Assembly (NCBI GenBank): GCA_965242605.1
Contig: CBDESS010000001.1
Location: 992,001-1,056,000, forward strand
Reading direction: 5' to 3'
Length of the DNA: 64,000 bases
Origin: JAAXHF01 sp965242605
GTDB lineage: Bacteria; Desulfobacterota; Binatia; Bin18
A program made the translations under genes and the position numbers. The stretch's first letter is position 1. Each line of letters starts with the position of its first letter. The notes beneath the pieces were generated by a model that made no database searches, was not told the DNA's origin, and saw only the letters and a list, made by a program, of their open reading frames with translations. Of the stretch, positions 16,205 through 23,908 are shown one piece after another.

Positions 16205-16977
16205 ATGGATATACAGAACAACCGTTGCTGTTGTGACCGGTGGCGGCTCGGGACTCGGCGAGGGCACGAGCCGCGCCCTGACCGCCAGAGGGGCCAAGGT
16301 CGCCATCCTTGACCTTGGTCGTTCACACGGGGCAGAGGTCGCCGGGGAGCTGGGGGAGAGGGCGACATTTATTGAGGCCGACGTGACCGACGAAGACCAG
16401 ACTGCGGCGGCCATTGACAAGACGGTCGCGACCTTTGGTGCCATCCACGGGCTGGTCAACTGCGCCGGCATTGCGACCGCCGGCAGGACCCTGGGCGGAG
16501 GCGTACTCCTGGCTGTCGGTCCGTTCAAACGTACAATCGAGGTCAACCTGATCGGAACCTTCAACGCCATCCGGCTGGCCGCCGCCCACATGGCCAGAAA
16601 CGAGCCGACGGCAGACGGCGAACGGGGTGTGATCATTAACAAACACCGCCTCGGTTGCCGCCTTTGACGGCCAGATCGGACAGGCGGCCTACTCGGCCTC
16701 AAAGGGCGGGGTGGTGGGCATGACCCTGCCGATTGCCTGCGACCTGTCTCGGGACGGCATCCGCTGCTGCATAATTGCGCCGGGCATCTTTGAAACCCCG
16801 ATGCTGATGGGCTTACCCGAAGCGGCCCGCCAGTCCCTCGGTGCCAGCATCCCGTTTCCCCAGCGTCCGGGCACGCCTGCCGAATACGCTGCGCTGGCCT
16901 GCCATATTGTGGAAAACGTGATGTTGAACGGAGAGACCATCCGTCTCGACGGAGCGATTCGGATGGCACTAAAGTAA
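16205..16977 (+). pseudogene. Short-chain dehydrogenase (3-hydroxyacyl-CoA dehydrogenase type II-like), two frameshifts
   Basis: Three frames must be joined. ATG 16205 (MDIQN) shifts at about 16220 into a frame reading TVAVVTGGGSGLGEG, LVNCAGIATAGR and GVIIN. A second shift at about 16640 restores TASVAAFDGQIGQAAYSASKGG and VGMTLPIACDLSRDGIRC, ending LDGAIRMALK. Both shifts fall where AAC-ACC is expected: AACAACC has one extra base, AACAAACACC four. The Tyr-x3-Lys (YSASK) and glycine-rich motifs are intact once joined. Either this is a recent pseudogene or both sites are sequence errors. The reconstructed protein resembles HSD17B10-type fatty acid and steroid dehydrogenases. Confidence 0.8.
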
Positions 16978-16995
16978 CATCAGTAACATCGCGCC

Positions 16996-17736
16996 GTGTA
17001 CAAGCGGAAAGACGCCTTCTATCACCAGGCCAAGCAGGCCAGCTATCGCTCGCGGGCTGCCTGTAAGCTGCGCGAACTCAGCCACAGCTTTGGTCTGCTG
17101 CGCCCCGGCCAGCGGGTCATCAAGCTCGCTGCCTGGCCCGGCGGATGGCTCCAGGCAGCGGCCGAGCGAGTCGGCCCCGGGGGCAAGGTCATCGACATTG
17201 ACCTCGTTCCCATTGACCCCCTTGAAGCAGGCCATGTGACCCTGGTCCAGGGTGACGCCACCGACCCGGACCAACAGGGCCGGCTGCACGGCCTGCTTGA
17301 CAGACCAGCCGATACGTTGCTGTCCGATATGGCCCCAAAACTGAGCGGAGTTCGTGAGCGTGACGAGGCGCGTGGCCAGGAACTCAGCCGGGCCGCGGTG
17401 GCGTGCGCCGCCCGCCTGCTCAGGCCGGGCGGTGGCTTGCTGCTCAAGGCGTTTATGGACAGCGGCCATAGCGCTCTGCTGGCAGACCTGCGCACCAGCT
17501 TTGCGACGGTCAAGACGACGAAACCCCAGGCCACGCGCAAAGGCTCGGCAGAAACCTGTATTATCGCAACGGGCCTGCGCGCTGCTGACGCTCTGAACAA
17601 GGCGTGCTACAACACCGCCAAGCGTGACCCACTCTCTCGCCGAGATCATCTTCGCTTTGAAGGAGGGACGCCGCTATGGCTCACAGACATGTTCGCCAAG
17701 AGGAAGACAGGACATGCGGAACCAAGTCGGTCCTGA
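16996..17736 (+). CDS. rlmE: RlmE/FtsJ-type 23S rRNA 2'-O-methyltransferase
   Basis: 246 residues from GTG 16996. The catalytic K-D-K-E series of RrmJ can be seen: ACKL, LLSDMAPKLSG, GLLLKAFM and KGSAETCII. The SAM motif I reads VIKLAAWPGGW; the family normally has VxDLGxxPGGW, so the acidic position is lysine here, which is odd. The family normally ends soon after ETCII; the last 50 residues are extra and include RKTGHAEPS from a partial palindromic element. It overlaps the next gene by 61 bp. Activity should be treated as likely rather than certain. Confidence 0.82.
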   Translation: MYKRKDAFYHQAKQASYRSRAACKLRELSHSFGLLRPGQRVIKLAAWPGGWLQAAAERVGPGGKVIDIDLVPIDPLEAGHVTLVQGDATDPDQQGRLHGLLDRPADTLLSDMAPKLSGVRERDEARGQELSRAAVACAARLLRPGGGLLLKAFMDSGHSALLADLRTSFATVKTTKPQATRKGSAETCIIATGLRAADALNKACYNTAKRDPLSRRDHLRFEGGTPLWLTDMFAKRKTGHAEPSRS

Positions 17737-18350
17737 CCATTTCTCACACGTACGGCAGCGGCGGCAGCCGTATCGCCCACGCCCTCGGCCAACGCCTGGG
17801 CTGGACTGTGTGGGAAAAAGCCATCGTTCGCAAAATCGCTACCCAGTACAAGGTGTCGGAAGAGTATGTTGAGGCCAAGGACGAGCGGGTCGATTCCTTT
17901 ATTGAGCGCATGGTCGGTCTGTTCGGCATGGGGGGCTTTGAATCGGCCTACGACATTCCGCCGCCGCTGTGGCTCAACGACGCCCAACTCGTCCGCATGA
18001 CCCGGTCGCTGATTGAAGAGGTGGCCCGGGGCGGACGGGCGATCCTTGTTGGCCGAGGCAGCAATTATGTGCTGGCCGGGCAGCCGGCCGCCCTGCATGT
18101 CTTTCTCGCCGCTCCGTTCCGGGCGCGTATCGAGCGGGTGATGGAGATTGAGAACCTGTCGCGCGATGAAGCCGCGCAACGGATCGCCGGCATGGACCGT
18201 CTGCGCGCCGACTACGTGCATACCTTCTACCACGGCGATTGGCGTGACCCGAGCCGCTATCACCTGATGATCGATGCGAGCGTGTGGGGAGAAGCGGGGG
18301 CCGCGGATTTGATCCTGCAAGCGCTCGAGCGCGCAGCCCAGTCAGTCTGA
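17676..18350 (+). CDS. Cytidylate kinase-like family protein
   Basis: 224 residues from ATG 17676, with AAGGAGGGA upstream inside rlmE. The P-loop-like LTISHTYGSGGSRIAHALG near residue 20, WEKAIVRKIA and VGRGSNYVLAG fit the cytidylate kinase-like family (AAA-type P-loop kinases related to Cmk). It is not canonical Cmk, which has GPSGSGKGT. Residues 4-16 (RHVRQEEDRTCGT) are encoded by a partial palindromic element, so the natural start may lie closer to the SVLTIS strand. It converges on phoR, overlapping its 3' end by 9 bp. Confidence 0.78.
   Translation: MAHRHVRQEEDRTCGTKSVLTISHTYGSGGSRIAHALGQRLGWTVWEKAIVRKIATQYKVSEEYVEAKDERVDSFIERMVGLFGMGGFESAYDIPPPLWLNDAQLVRMTRSLIEEVARGGRAILVGRGSNYVLAGQPAALHVFLAAPFRARIERVMEIENLSRDEAAQRIAGMDRLRADYVHTFYHGDWRDPSRYHLMIDASVWGEAGAADLILQALERAAQSV
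17691..17719 (+). repeat. Partial palindromic element across the rlmE/kinase overlap
   Basis: The loop and right half (GTTCGCCAAGAGGAAG, then ACAGGACATGCGG) are preserved. It is read in two frames: near the RlmE C-terminus and in the kinase N-terminus. Confidence 0.6.
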
Positions 18351-19916
18351 CCGGGATTCCGGGGCGGGCTGTTCGGGCTTGTCGCCGAGCGGCAAAAAGA
18401 CCCGCATCGTTGTTCCTCGGTCGAGCTGGCTCTCGATATGCAACGAGCCGCCGTGAGCCTGCACAATATGTTTGACAATGGCCAGGCCGAGGCCGGTCCC
18501 GCCGAGTTCGCGTGAGCGAGCCTTATCAACCCGGTAAAAGCGCTGGGTGAGGGATGGAATATCGGCCGCGGGAATGCCGAAGCCGGTATCGGCAACCGCT
18601 ACCTCCAGCCAGCCGCCCTCGTCACAGTGGGCGCTGCGCTGTGTTGGATTCAGATGATGCTCAGCGGCGGCGGCGTTGCCATTCAGGTCTGGGATTTCCG
18701 CGAAGATGGGCCGGCCTGGCCGTTCGCCAGGAGGAAGACAGGACGGGGCGTCTGTGGTATGCGCCGAGACCGTCACCCGTCCGCCCGAGGGGGTATATTT
18801 GACGGCGTTATCAACGAGGTTCAGCAAGACCTGGTGGAGCCGGTCGGCGTCGCCAAACAGCGCGGGGAGGGACTCCGGTGCCGCTGCGCTCAGCCGTACT
18901 TGGCCGCTGGCGGCTTTGTCTTTGACCAGCTCGAACACCTCGTCAATCAGTTGGCTGAGCATGATGGTGTCTCGGCAGAGATTGGTTTTGCCCAACTCCA
19001 GATCGGACAGGATCAAGAGGTCGTCAATCAGCCGGCTGAGACGCTCGGAGTGACGGTCGATAATGGCCAGAAAACGGCTCACAAGCGGCGGGTCGTCGAG
19101 CGCGCCGTTCAGCAGGGTCTCAGCATAGCCCTTGATGGCGGTCAGCGGCGTGCGCAGCTCATGCGAAACGTTGGCCACAAAGTCGGCCCGCACGGCTTCG
19201 AGCTGTTTGAGTTCCGTCAGATCGTGCAGAGCCAGGATGACCCCACGTTTCGGAGCCATGCCTGAGACGTTCATCTGAATCGCGCTGACCGCCAGCGAGC
19301 GGGGCTGCTCTCCCTCTCTCTCGATCTCCTGGGCCAGGGCCTCAGCCCTGGGGGGGCTGTCAAGCACGGCCCGGACCATGTCGTGGAGAACAGGGTGACG
19401 GGAGAGTTCCAACAGGGGTCTGGCCTGGAAGTCGGCCTCTTCGGACCGGCCCAGGAGATCGTGGGCGGCCCGGTTGGAGAAGCGGATACGGCTGTTGGCA
19501 TCCAGTACGATGACGCCTTCGGTCATGCTCTGGAGCACGACTTCGAGATCGTGGCGGGCGTCGTGGAAACGTCGCAGCCGCTCGTGCTGGGTCTGAAGAA
19601 ACTGGCGCAGGCTGTCTTCTAACGCGCCGAGTTCGTCCGCGGTGTGGGTCGGCAGGCCGGGGGGCAGGCTGCGGTCTGGGGCGAGGGCGAGAGTGGCCTG
19701 GAAGTCGGCCAGGCGTCTGGCCAGGCGTCGACTCAGGCGGACCGCGCCCAGCGGCGCGGCCAGCCCCAGGCCGAGCCCAGCATACCACAGCCAGGCCGGG
19801 CGGCTCTCGACGGGCAGGGCGGAGAAACCGAGCAGGCCCAGCACACCCACACAGGCGAGGCTCGGCCAGGCGATGACCGCGGCGCTCAGTCGGGAAAAGG
19901 TGGGCAAGGAGCGCAT
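18342..19916 (-). CDS. phoR: Phosphate sensor histidine kinase PhoR
   Basis: 524 residues. Two N-terminal membrane helices (about 12-32 and 43-62), a HAMP-like linker and a PAS domain (VVLQSMTEGVIVLDANSRIRF) precede the H-box FVANVSHELRTPLTAIKG. The N-box is LVDNAVKYTPSGG, and the G1 and G2 boxes are VADTGFGIP and GGTGLGLAIV. The order is that of PhoR. Between the N and G1 boxes, residues about 387-405 are encoded by a 54-bp palindromic element (TDAPSCLPPGERPGRPIF). It sits in the ATP-lid region, which tolerates length variation. It follows phoB by 8 bp at the end of the phosphate operon. Confidence 0.93.
   Translation of the reverse strand: MRSLPTFSRLSAAVIAWPSLACVGVLGLLGFSALPVESRPAWLWYAGLGLGLAAPLGAVRLSRRLARRLADFQATLALAPDRSLPPGLPTHTADELGALEDSLRQFLQTQHERLRRFHDARHDLEVVLQSMTEGVIVLDANSRIRFSNRAAHDLLGRSEEADFQARPLLELSRHPVLHDMVRAVLDSPPRAEALAQEIEREGEQPRSLAVSAIQMNVSGMAPKRGVILALHDLTELKQLEAVRADFVANVSHELRTPLTAIKGYAETLLNGALDDPPLVSRFLAIIDRHSERLSRLIDDLLILSDLELGKTNLCRDTIMLSQLIDEVFELVKDKAASGQVRLSAAAPESLPALFGDADRLHQVLLNLVDNAVKYTPSGGRVTVSAHTTDAPSCLPPGERPGRPIFAEIPDLNGNAAAAEHHLNPTQRSAHCDEGGWLEVAVADTGFGIPAADIPSLTQRFYRVDKARSRELGGTGLGLAIVKHIVQAHGGSLHIESQLDRGTTMRVFLPLGDKPEQPAPESRSD
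18702..18755 (-). repeat. Palindromic element, full length, in-frame in phoR
   Basis: 54 bp. On the plus strand it runs from GAAGATGGGCCGGCCT through CGTTCGCCAGGAGGAAG to AGGACGGGGCGTCTGT. phoR reads it in the direction opposite to the proS copy. Confidence 0.8.
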
Positions 19917-19924
19917 GGTTGGCC

Positions 19925-20647
19925 TTATTCGGATTCCAGGGCTTCGGGATTGAACTTATACCCGACCCCGCGCACGGTCAGGAGCAGGGTCGGCTTGGTG
20001 TCGTCGCGTTCAATGCGTTGACGCAGCCGCCGGATGTGGACGTCAACCGTGCGAGGCTCGACGTATACGTCATGGCCCCATACCAGGTCGAGAATCTGGC
20101 CCCGAGCAAAGACGCGGTGCGGGTTGCGGACAAAGAACTTCAACAGATCAAACTCGCGCAGGCCCATCTCCACCGGCTCGCCATCGCGGAGGACCTCGTA
20201 GGTATCAAAATCGATCCGCAGCCAGCCCTGTTCATACGATTCGTGGAGGCGCTCGTTCGGCTGGCCGTAGGAGCGGCGGAGAATCGCTTTGACCCGGGCG
20301 ACTAACTCACGCGGGCTGAACGGCTTGGTGACGTAGTCGTCGGCACCCATCTCTAAACCGAGGACTTTGTCAAGCTCGGCGGCGCGGGCGGTCAGAATCA
20401 GAATCGGCACCGGGGCGGTGTCCTCTTGAGCGCGCAGCAGACGACACACCTCCAGCCCGGATAGGCCCGGCAACATCAGGTCAAGGATGATGAGGGCCGG
20501 CCGCTCGGTGGCGGCGAGGCGCAGGCCGCGCTCGCCATCGCTGGCGTCCACAACCGTAAAGCCCTCGGCCTCCAGGTTGTAGCGGACCAGGCTGCGGATA
20601 TCGTCTTCGTCTTCAACGATCAGGATCTTCCGTGCGGCGTCTGGCAT
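19925..20647 (-). CDS. phoB: Phosphate regulon response regulator PhoB
   Basis: 240 residues from ATG 20647. The receiver domain has the acidic pocket EDED, phospho-acceptor Asp in ILDLMLPGLSG and the Lys in VTKPFSPREL. The OmpR-type winged helix ends with RTVDVHIRRLRQRIE and TVRGVGYKF. It binds Pho boxes as a dimer when phosphorylated by PhoR (known for the family). Candidate Pho boxes occur at 28886, 34440, 34716 and 40690. It sits between phoU and phoR. Confidence 0.94.
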   Translation of the reverse strand: MPDAARKILIVEDEDDIRSLVRYNLEAEGFTVVDASDGERGLRLAATERPALIILDLMLPGLSGLEVCRLLRAQEDTAPVPILILTARAAELDKVLGLEMGADDYVTKPFSPRELVARVKAILRRSYGQPNERLHESYEQGWLRIDFDTYEVLRDGEPVEMGLREFDLLKFFVRNPHRVFARGQILDLVWGHDVYVEPRTVDVHIRRLRQRIERDDTKPTLLLTVRGVGYKFNPEALESE

Positions 20648-20672
20648 CGCGCTGTCCCAGTCAGGCGGAGCA

Positions 20673-21362
20673 CTAGAGCGAGACCGAGCTTGGCACCGGC
20701 GAGATATGCCGGATGTTCTTGCCCTTGGCCATGTAGACGACCATCTCCCCGATGTTGGTCGCGTGGTCGGCGATCCGTTCCAGGTACTTGGCCAGAAACA
20801 GGATACGGGTGGAACGGGTGACGGTTCTGGGCTCTTCCGCCATCCGGCCCAACAAACGGGTGAAGACCTCGGCCGTCTGCTTGTTGATGAAGTCGTCGCG
20901 TTGACACACGTCAAGGGCCAGTGCGGTATCCTCGCGGACAAAGGCGTCGAGGCTGTCGCGCAACATTGCGCGCGCCCACTCGGCCATACGCGGCAGATCC
21001 ACATAGGGGTGCAGAGGCGGCTCTTCGTTCAGTTCCAGCGTCCGTTCGCAGACGTTTTGGGCGATATCGCCGATCCGTTCGAGGTCGGTCGCAATTTTCA
21101 TGCTGGTCATGATGAAGCGCAGGTCTCGCGCCGCGGGCTGATGGAGGGCCAGCAGGCGGGTACACGCCTCGTCGATCGTCACGTCCAGGTAGTTGACCAT
21201 GTGGTCGCGCGTGATCGTCTGTTCGGCCAGCTCGGAATTGCGCTGGGTGAGGGAGGTCATTGCGTTCCCGATCTGTTGTTCAACCAGCCCGCCCATCTCC
21301 AACACCTTGGCCCGGAGCTGTTGCAACTCTTCTTCGTACTGTCGGTCGGTGTGTAACGGCAT
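20673..21362 (-). CDS. phoU: Phosphate signalling regulator PhoU
   Basis: 229 residues from ATG 21362 with GAGGT 5 bp upstream; a GTG two codons earlier is possible. It shows the duplicated three-helix PhoU repeat: an LRAKVLEMGGLVEQQIGNAM helix, then DLRFIMTSMKIATDLERIGDIAQNV and the second copy FLAKYLERIADHATNIGEMVVYM. The E/DxxxD metal-binding motifs ERIGD and ERIAD are both present. PhoU links PstSCAB transport state to PhoR. It lies 20 bp downstream of pstB. Confidence 0.95.
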   Translation of the reverse strand: MPLHTDRQYEEELQQLRAKVLEMGGLVEQQIGNAMTSLTQRNSELAEQTITRDHMVNYLDVTIDEACTRLLALHQPAARDLRFIMTSMKIATDLERIGDIAQNVCERTLELNEEPPLHPYVDLPRMAEWARAMLRDSLDAFVREDTALALDVCQRDDFINKQTAEVFTRLLGRMAEEPRTVTRSTRILFLAKYLERIADHATNIGEMVVYMAKGKNIRHISPVPSSVSL

Positions 21363-21382
21363 AGACACCTCGCATCGAACTT

Positions 21383-22237
21383 CTAGCCGAAACGGCCAGT
21401 GACATAGTCTTCGGTCTCTTTTTTCTCCGGGGTGGTGAAGAGTTTATCGGTCTGGCCGAACTCGATCAGCCGGCCCAGGTACATGAAGGCGGTGTAGTCG
21501 GATACGCGGGCCGCTTGCTGCATATTATGGGTGACGATGACAATCGTGTAGTCCTGTTTGAGCTGATGGATGAGTTCTTCGATTTTTGTGGTGGCGATCG
21601 GGTCCAGGGCCGAGCAGGGTTCGTCCATCAGCACCACCTCGGGCTCAACCGCAATGGTGCGGGCGATGCACAGGCGTTGATGCTGACCGCCTGAGAGGGC
21701 CAGGGCGTTGTCGGGCAGGCGGTCTTTGACCTCTTCCCACAGGGCGGCGTCCCTGAGGCTTTTCTCCACAATGTCGTTAAGGCGCGATTTCTGGCTGATG
21801 CCCAGGATGCGCGGCCCGTAGGCGACATTTTCGTAGATCGTTTTGGGGAAGGGGTTGGGCTTTTGAAACACCATGCCGACCTTTTTGCGCAGTTCGGTGA
21901 CATCGAGGCCGGAGTCGAGGATTTCCGTTCCGCCGATGGTGATACTGCCGCTGATCCCGACCCCGTCAACGAGGTCGTTCAGCCGGTTGAGGCAGCGCAG
22001 CAGGGTCGATTTGCCGCACCCCGACGGACCGATGTAGGCGGTCACTTTCTCCCGTTCGATATCCATGTCGATATTGTACAGGGTCTGCTTGCTGCCGTAG
22101 TGCAGGCAGAGGTCGCGGATACGGATTTCTACCGTCGCGTCGTCTGTCAGGGCGGTTGACACTTTCCCGTTGCCGCGCTCGGCCGGACGCGGGACAGGGG
22201 CGACGGCGTGGGTCGGGATCAGCCGGTCTTTGTCCAT
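21383..22237 (-). CDS. pstB: Phosphate ABC transporter ATP-binding protein PstB
   Basis: 284 residues. Walker A is GPSGCGKSTLL, the Q-loop is MVFQKPNPFPKTIYEN, the signature is LSGGQHQRLCIARTIA, Walker B is VVLMDEPCSALDP and the H-loop is VTHNMQQAARV. PNPFPKTIYENVAYG is characteristic of PstB. The first 30 residues are a non-conserved extension. It is 17 bp downstream of pstA. Confidence 0.96.
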   Translation of the reverse strand: MDKDRLIPTHAVAPVPRPAERGNGKVSTALTDDATVEIRIRDLCLHYGSKQTLYNIDMDIEREKVTAYIGPSGCGKSTLLRCLNRLNDLVDGVGISGSITIGGTEILDSGLDVTELRKKVGMVFQKPNPFPKTIYENVAYGPRILGISQKSRLNDIVEKSLRDAALWEEVKDRLPDNALALSGGQHQRLCIARTIAVEPEVVLMDEPCSALDPIATTKIEELIHQLKQDYTIVIVTHNMQQAARVSDYTAFMYLGRLIEFGQTDKLFTTPEKKETEDYVTGRFG

Positions 22238-22254
22238 AGGCGTGGGCCCCTCTT

Positions 22255-23883
22255 TCAGAACGTGCCAAAGCGGAGTTTGCGGCGCAGACGGTTGCGGACC
22301 ATGATGGCGGTCAGATTGAGGGCAATCACAATGCCGATCAGCAACAGCGTCGTCATAAAGACCATCGGTTTGGCGGCCTCAACGTTGGGCGACTGAAAAC
22401 CGACATCGTAGATATGAAAGCCGAGGTGCATGAATTTCCTGTCCAGGTGAAAGAACGGCCAGTGGCCGTCAAGGGGCAGGTTGGGGGCCAGCTTGACCAC
22501 CCCGGTGATCATCAGCGGGGCGACTTCGCCAGCCCCGCGCGCCATAGCCAGGATAGCCCCGGTCAGGATGCCGGGCAAGGCACCGGGAATCACGATCTTG
22601 CGCAGGGTCTCCCACTTGGTCGCGCCCAGGGCCAGCGAGCCTTCGCGCCACTCGCTCGGGATGGCCGACAGGGACTCTTCGGTGGCAACGATGACGACCG
22701 GCACGGTCAGCAGGGCCAGGGTCAGCGAGGCCCACAGGATTCCGCCCGTGCCATAGGTCGGCGTCGGCAGGGCTTCTTCGTAGAACAGGGCGTCGATAGA
22801 GCCGCCGATCAGATAGATGAAAAAGCCGAGGCCAAACACCCCGAACACGATGGAGGGCACGCCGGCCAAGTTATTGACCGCAATCCGCACGGCGCGGACC
22901 AGCGGGCCTTGTCTGGCGTATTCGCGCAGGTACAGGGCCGCTACCACACCGAAGGGGACGACGACGATGCTCATGATGAGGACCATCATCACCGTACCGA
23001 AGATGGCCGGAAAGACGCCGCCCTCGGTATTGGACTCGCGGGGGTCTTCCCAGAAGAACTCCCAGAATCTGGTCGCGTACAGCCCGAGCTTCTCGCCCCA
23101 ACTCATCTGGTTGGGCAGAAAGGCCCGAACGACCTGGGCCATCGGCAGGCTTTTGTGTTTGCCGCCGGCGACCTGTACGCTGATCTCGTAGCGGGCGTTT
23201 TCCTGATACAGGGCGGAGAGCCGCTCGGCAACCGCCTCATAGCGTTGCTGCCAGCCGGCCATCTCGTGCTCAAGCGGACGGATCAGCTCGGCCGCCCGCT
23301 GGGGGTCGGCCTCGCGCAACTGAATGCTCCGCAGGCGCAGGCGCAGCTTTTCTATGGCGTAGTTGATATCCCCGACTTCCCGGCGTTCGATGCGCTCGAT
23401 CTGGTGGCGGACGGCTGCTGTCTGAGGGTGGAGGTCCTGGAAGGTCTGCCAGCTCTGGGCAAAGCCTTCGGCCACCACCTGACCGTCAAGACTGACCGAG
23501 CGGAGAAACCCGAACAGGGCCCCCCACTCCAGGCGCTCAAAGTAGACCGCCTCGGCTGGATAGGTGCGGTCATGGATCCGCTCGTCGTTCACCCAGCGAA
23601 AATCCGCCCCGTACAGGTCACGGTTGGCGACCTGGAACTGGGTCCGATACTGGAGGTCGTGGCCATCTCCGGTCTGGGGGATGGGCTCGTGGTCACGGAC
23701 CTGGCCCATCAGCTCGGTCCCGTCGCTGAGGCTGGCCATCAGCAGGCGGTCGGGCCAGAAGAAGCCGAGGGCGTTGACCGCCACAATCCACAGCAGGGCG
23801 ACGATCATGAGCAGGCTGAAGCCCAGCGCTCCGCCGGTCAGCCAGATAAACGGGTCGCCGCTCTTCCAGAAGTGAGTCTGCAC
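22255..23883 (-). CDS. pstA: Phosphate ABC transporter permease PstA (long form)
   Basis: 542 residues, longer than the roughly 290 of E. coli PstA. One N-terminal membrane helix (about 17-37) is followed by an extracytoplasmic region to about residue 270, with a coiled-coil-like stretch (LRLRLRSIQLREADPQRAAE). The permease domain follows, with a conserved EAA-type loop (SLSAIPSEWREGSLALGATKWETL, then ARGAGEVAPLMITG). The extra domain matches long PstA proteins of proteobacteria that pair with long PstC. No palindromic element was seen in it. Confidence 0.93.
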   Translation of the reverse strand: MQTHFWKSGDPFIWLTGGALGFSLLMIVALLWIVAVNALGFFWPDRLLMASLSDGTELMGQVRDHEPIPQTGDGHDLQYRTQFQVANRDLYGADFRWVNDERIHDRTYPAEAVYFERLEWGALFGFLRSVSLDGQVVAEGFAQSWQTFQDLHPQTAAVRHQIERIERREVGDINYAIEKLRLRLRSIQLREADPQRAAELIRPLEHEMAGWQQRYEAVAERLSALYQENARYEISVQVAGGKHKSLPMAQVVRAFLPNQMSWGEKLGLYATRFWEFFWEDPRESNTEGGVFPAIFGTVMMVLIMSIVVVPFGVVAALYLREYARQGPLVRAVRIAVNNLAGVPSIVFGVFGLGFFIYLIGGSIDALFYEEALPTPTYGTGGILWASLTLALLTVPVVIVATEESLSAIPSEWREGSLALGATKWETLRKIVIPGALPGILTGAILAMARGAGEVAPLMITGVVKLAPNLPLDGHWPFFHLDRKFMHLGFHIYDVGFQSPNVEAAKPMVFMTTLLLIGIVIALNLTAIMVRNRLRRKLRFGTF

Positions 23884-23908
23884 TGTCCCTCCTCGGTCTG
23901 GCCAGCGG

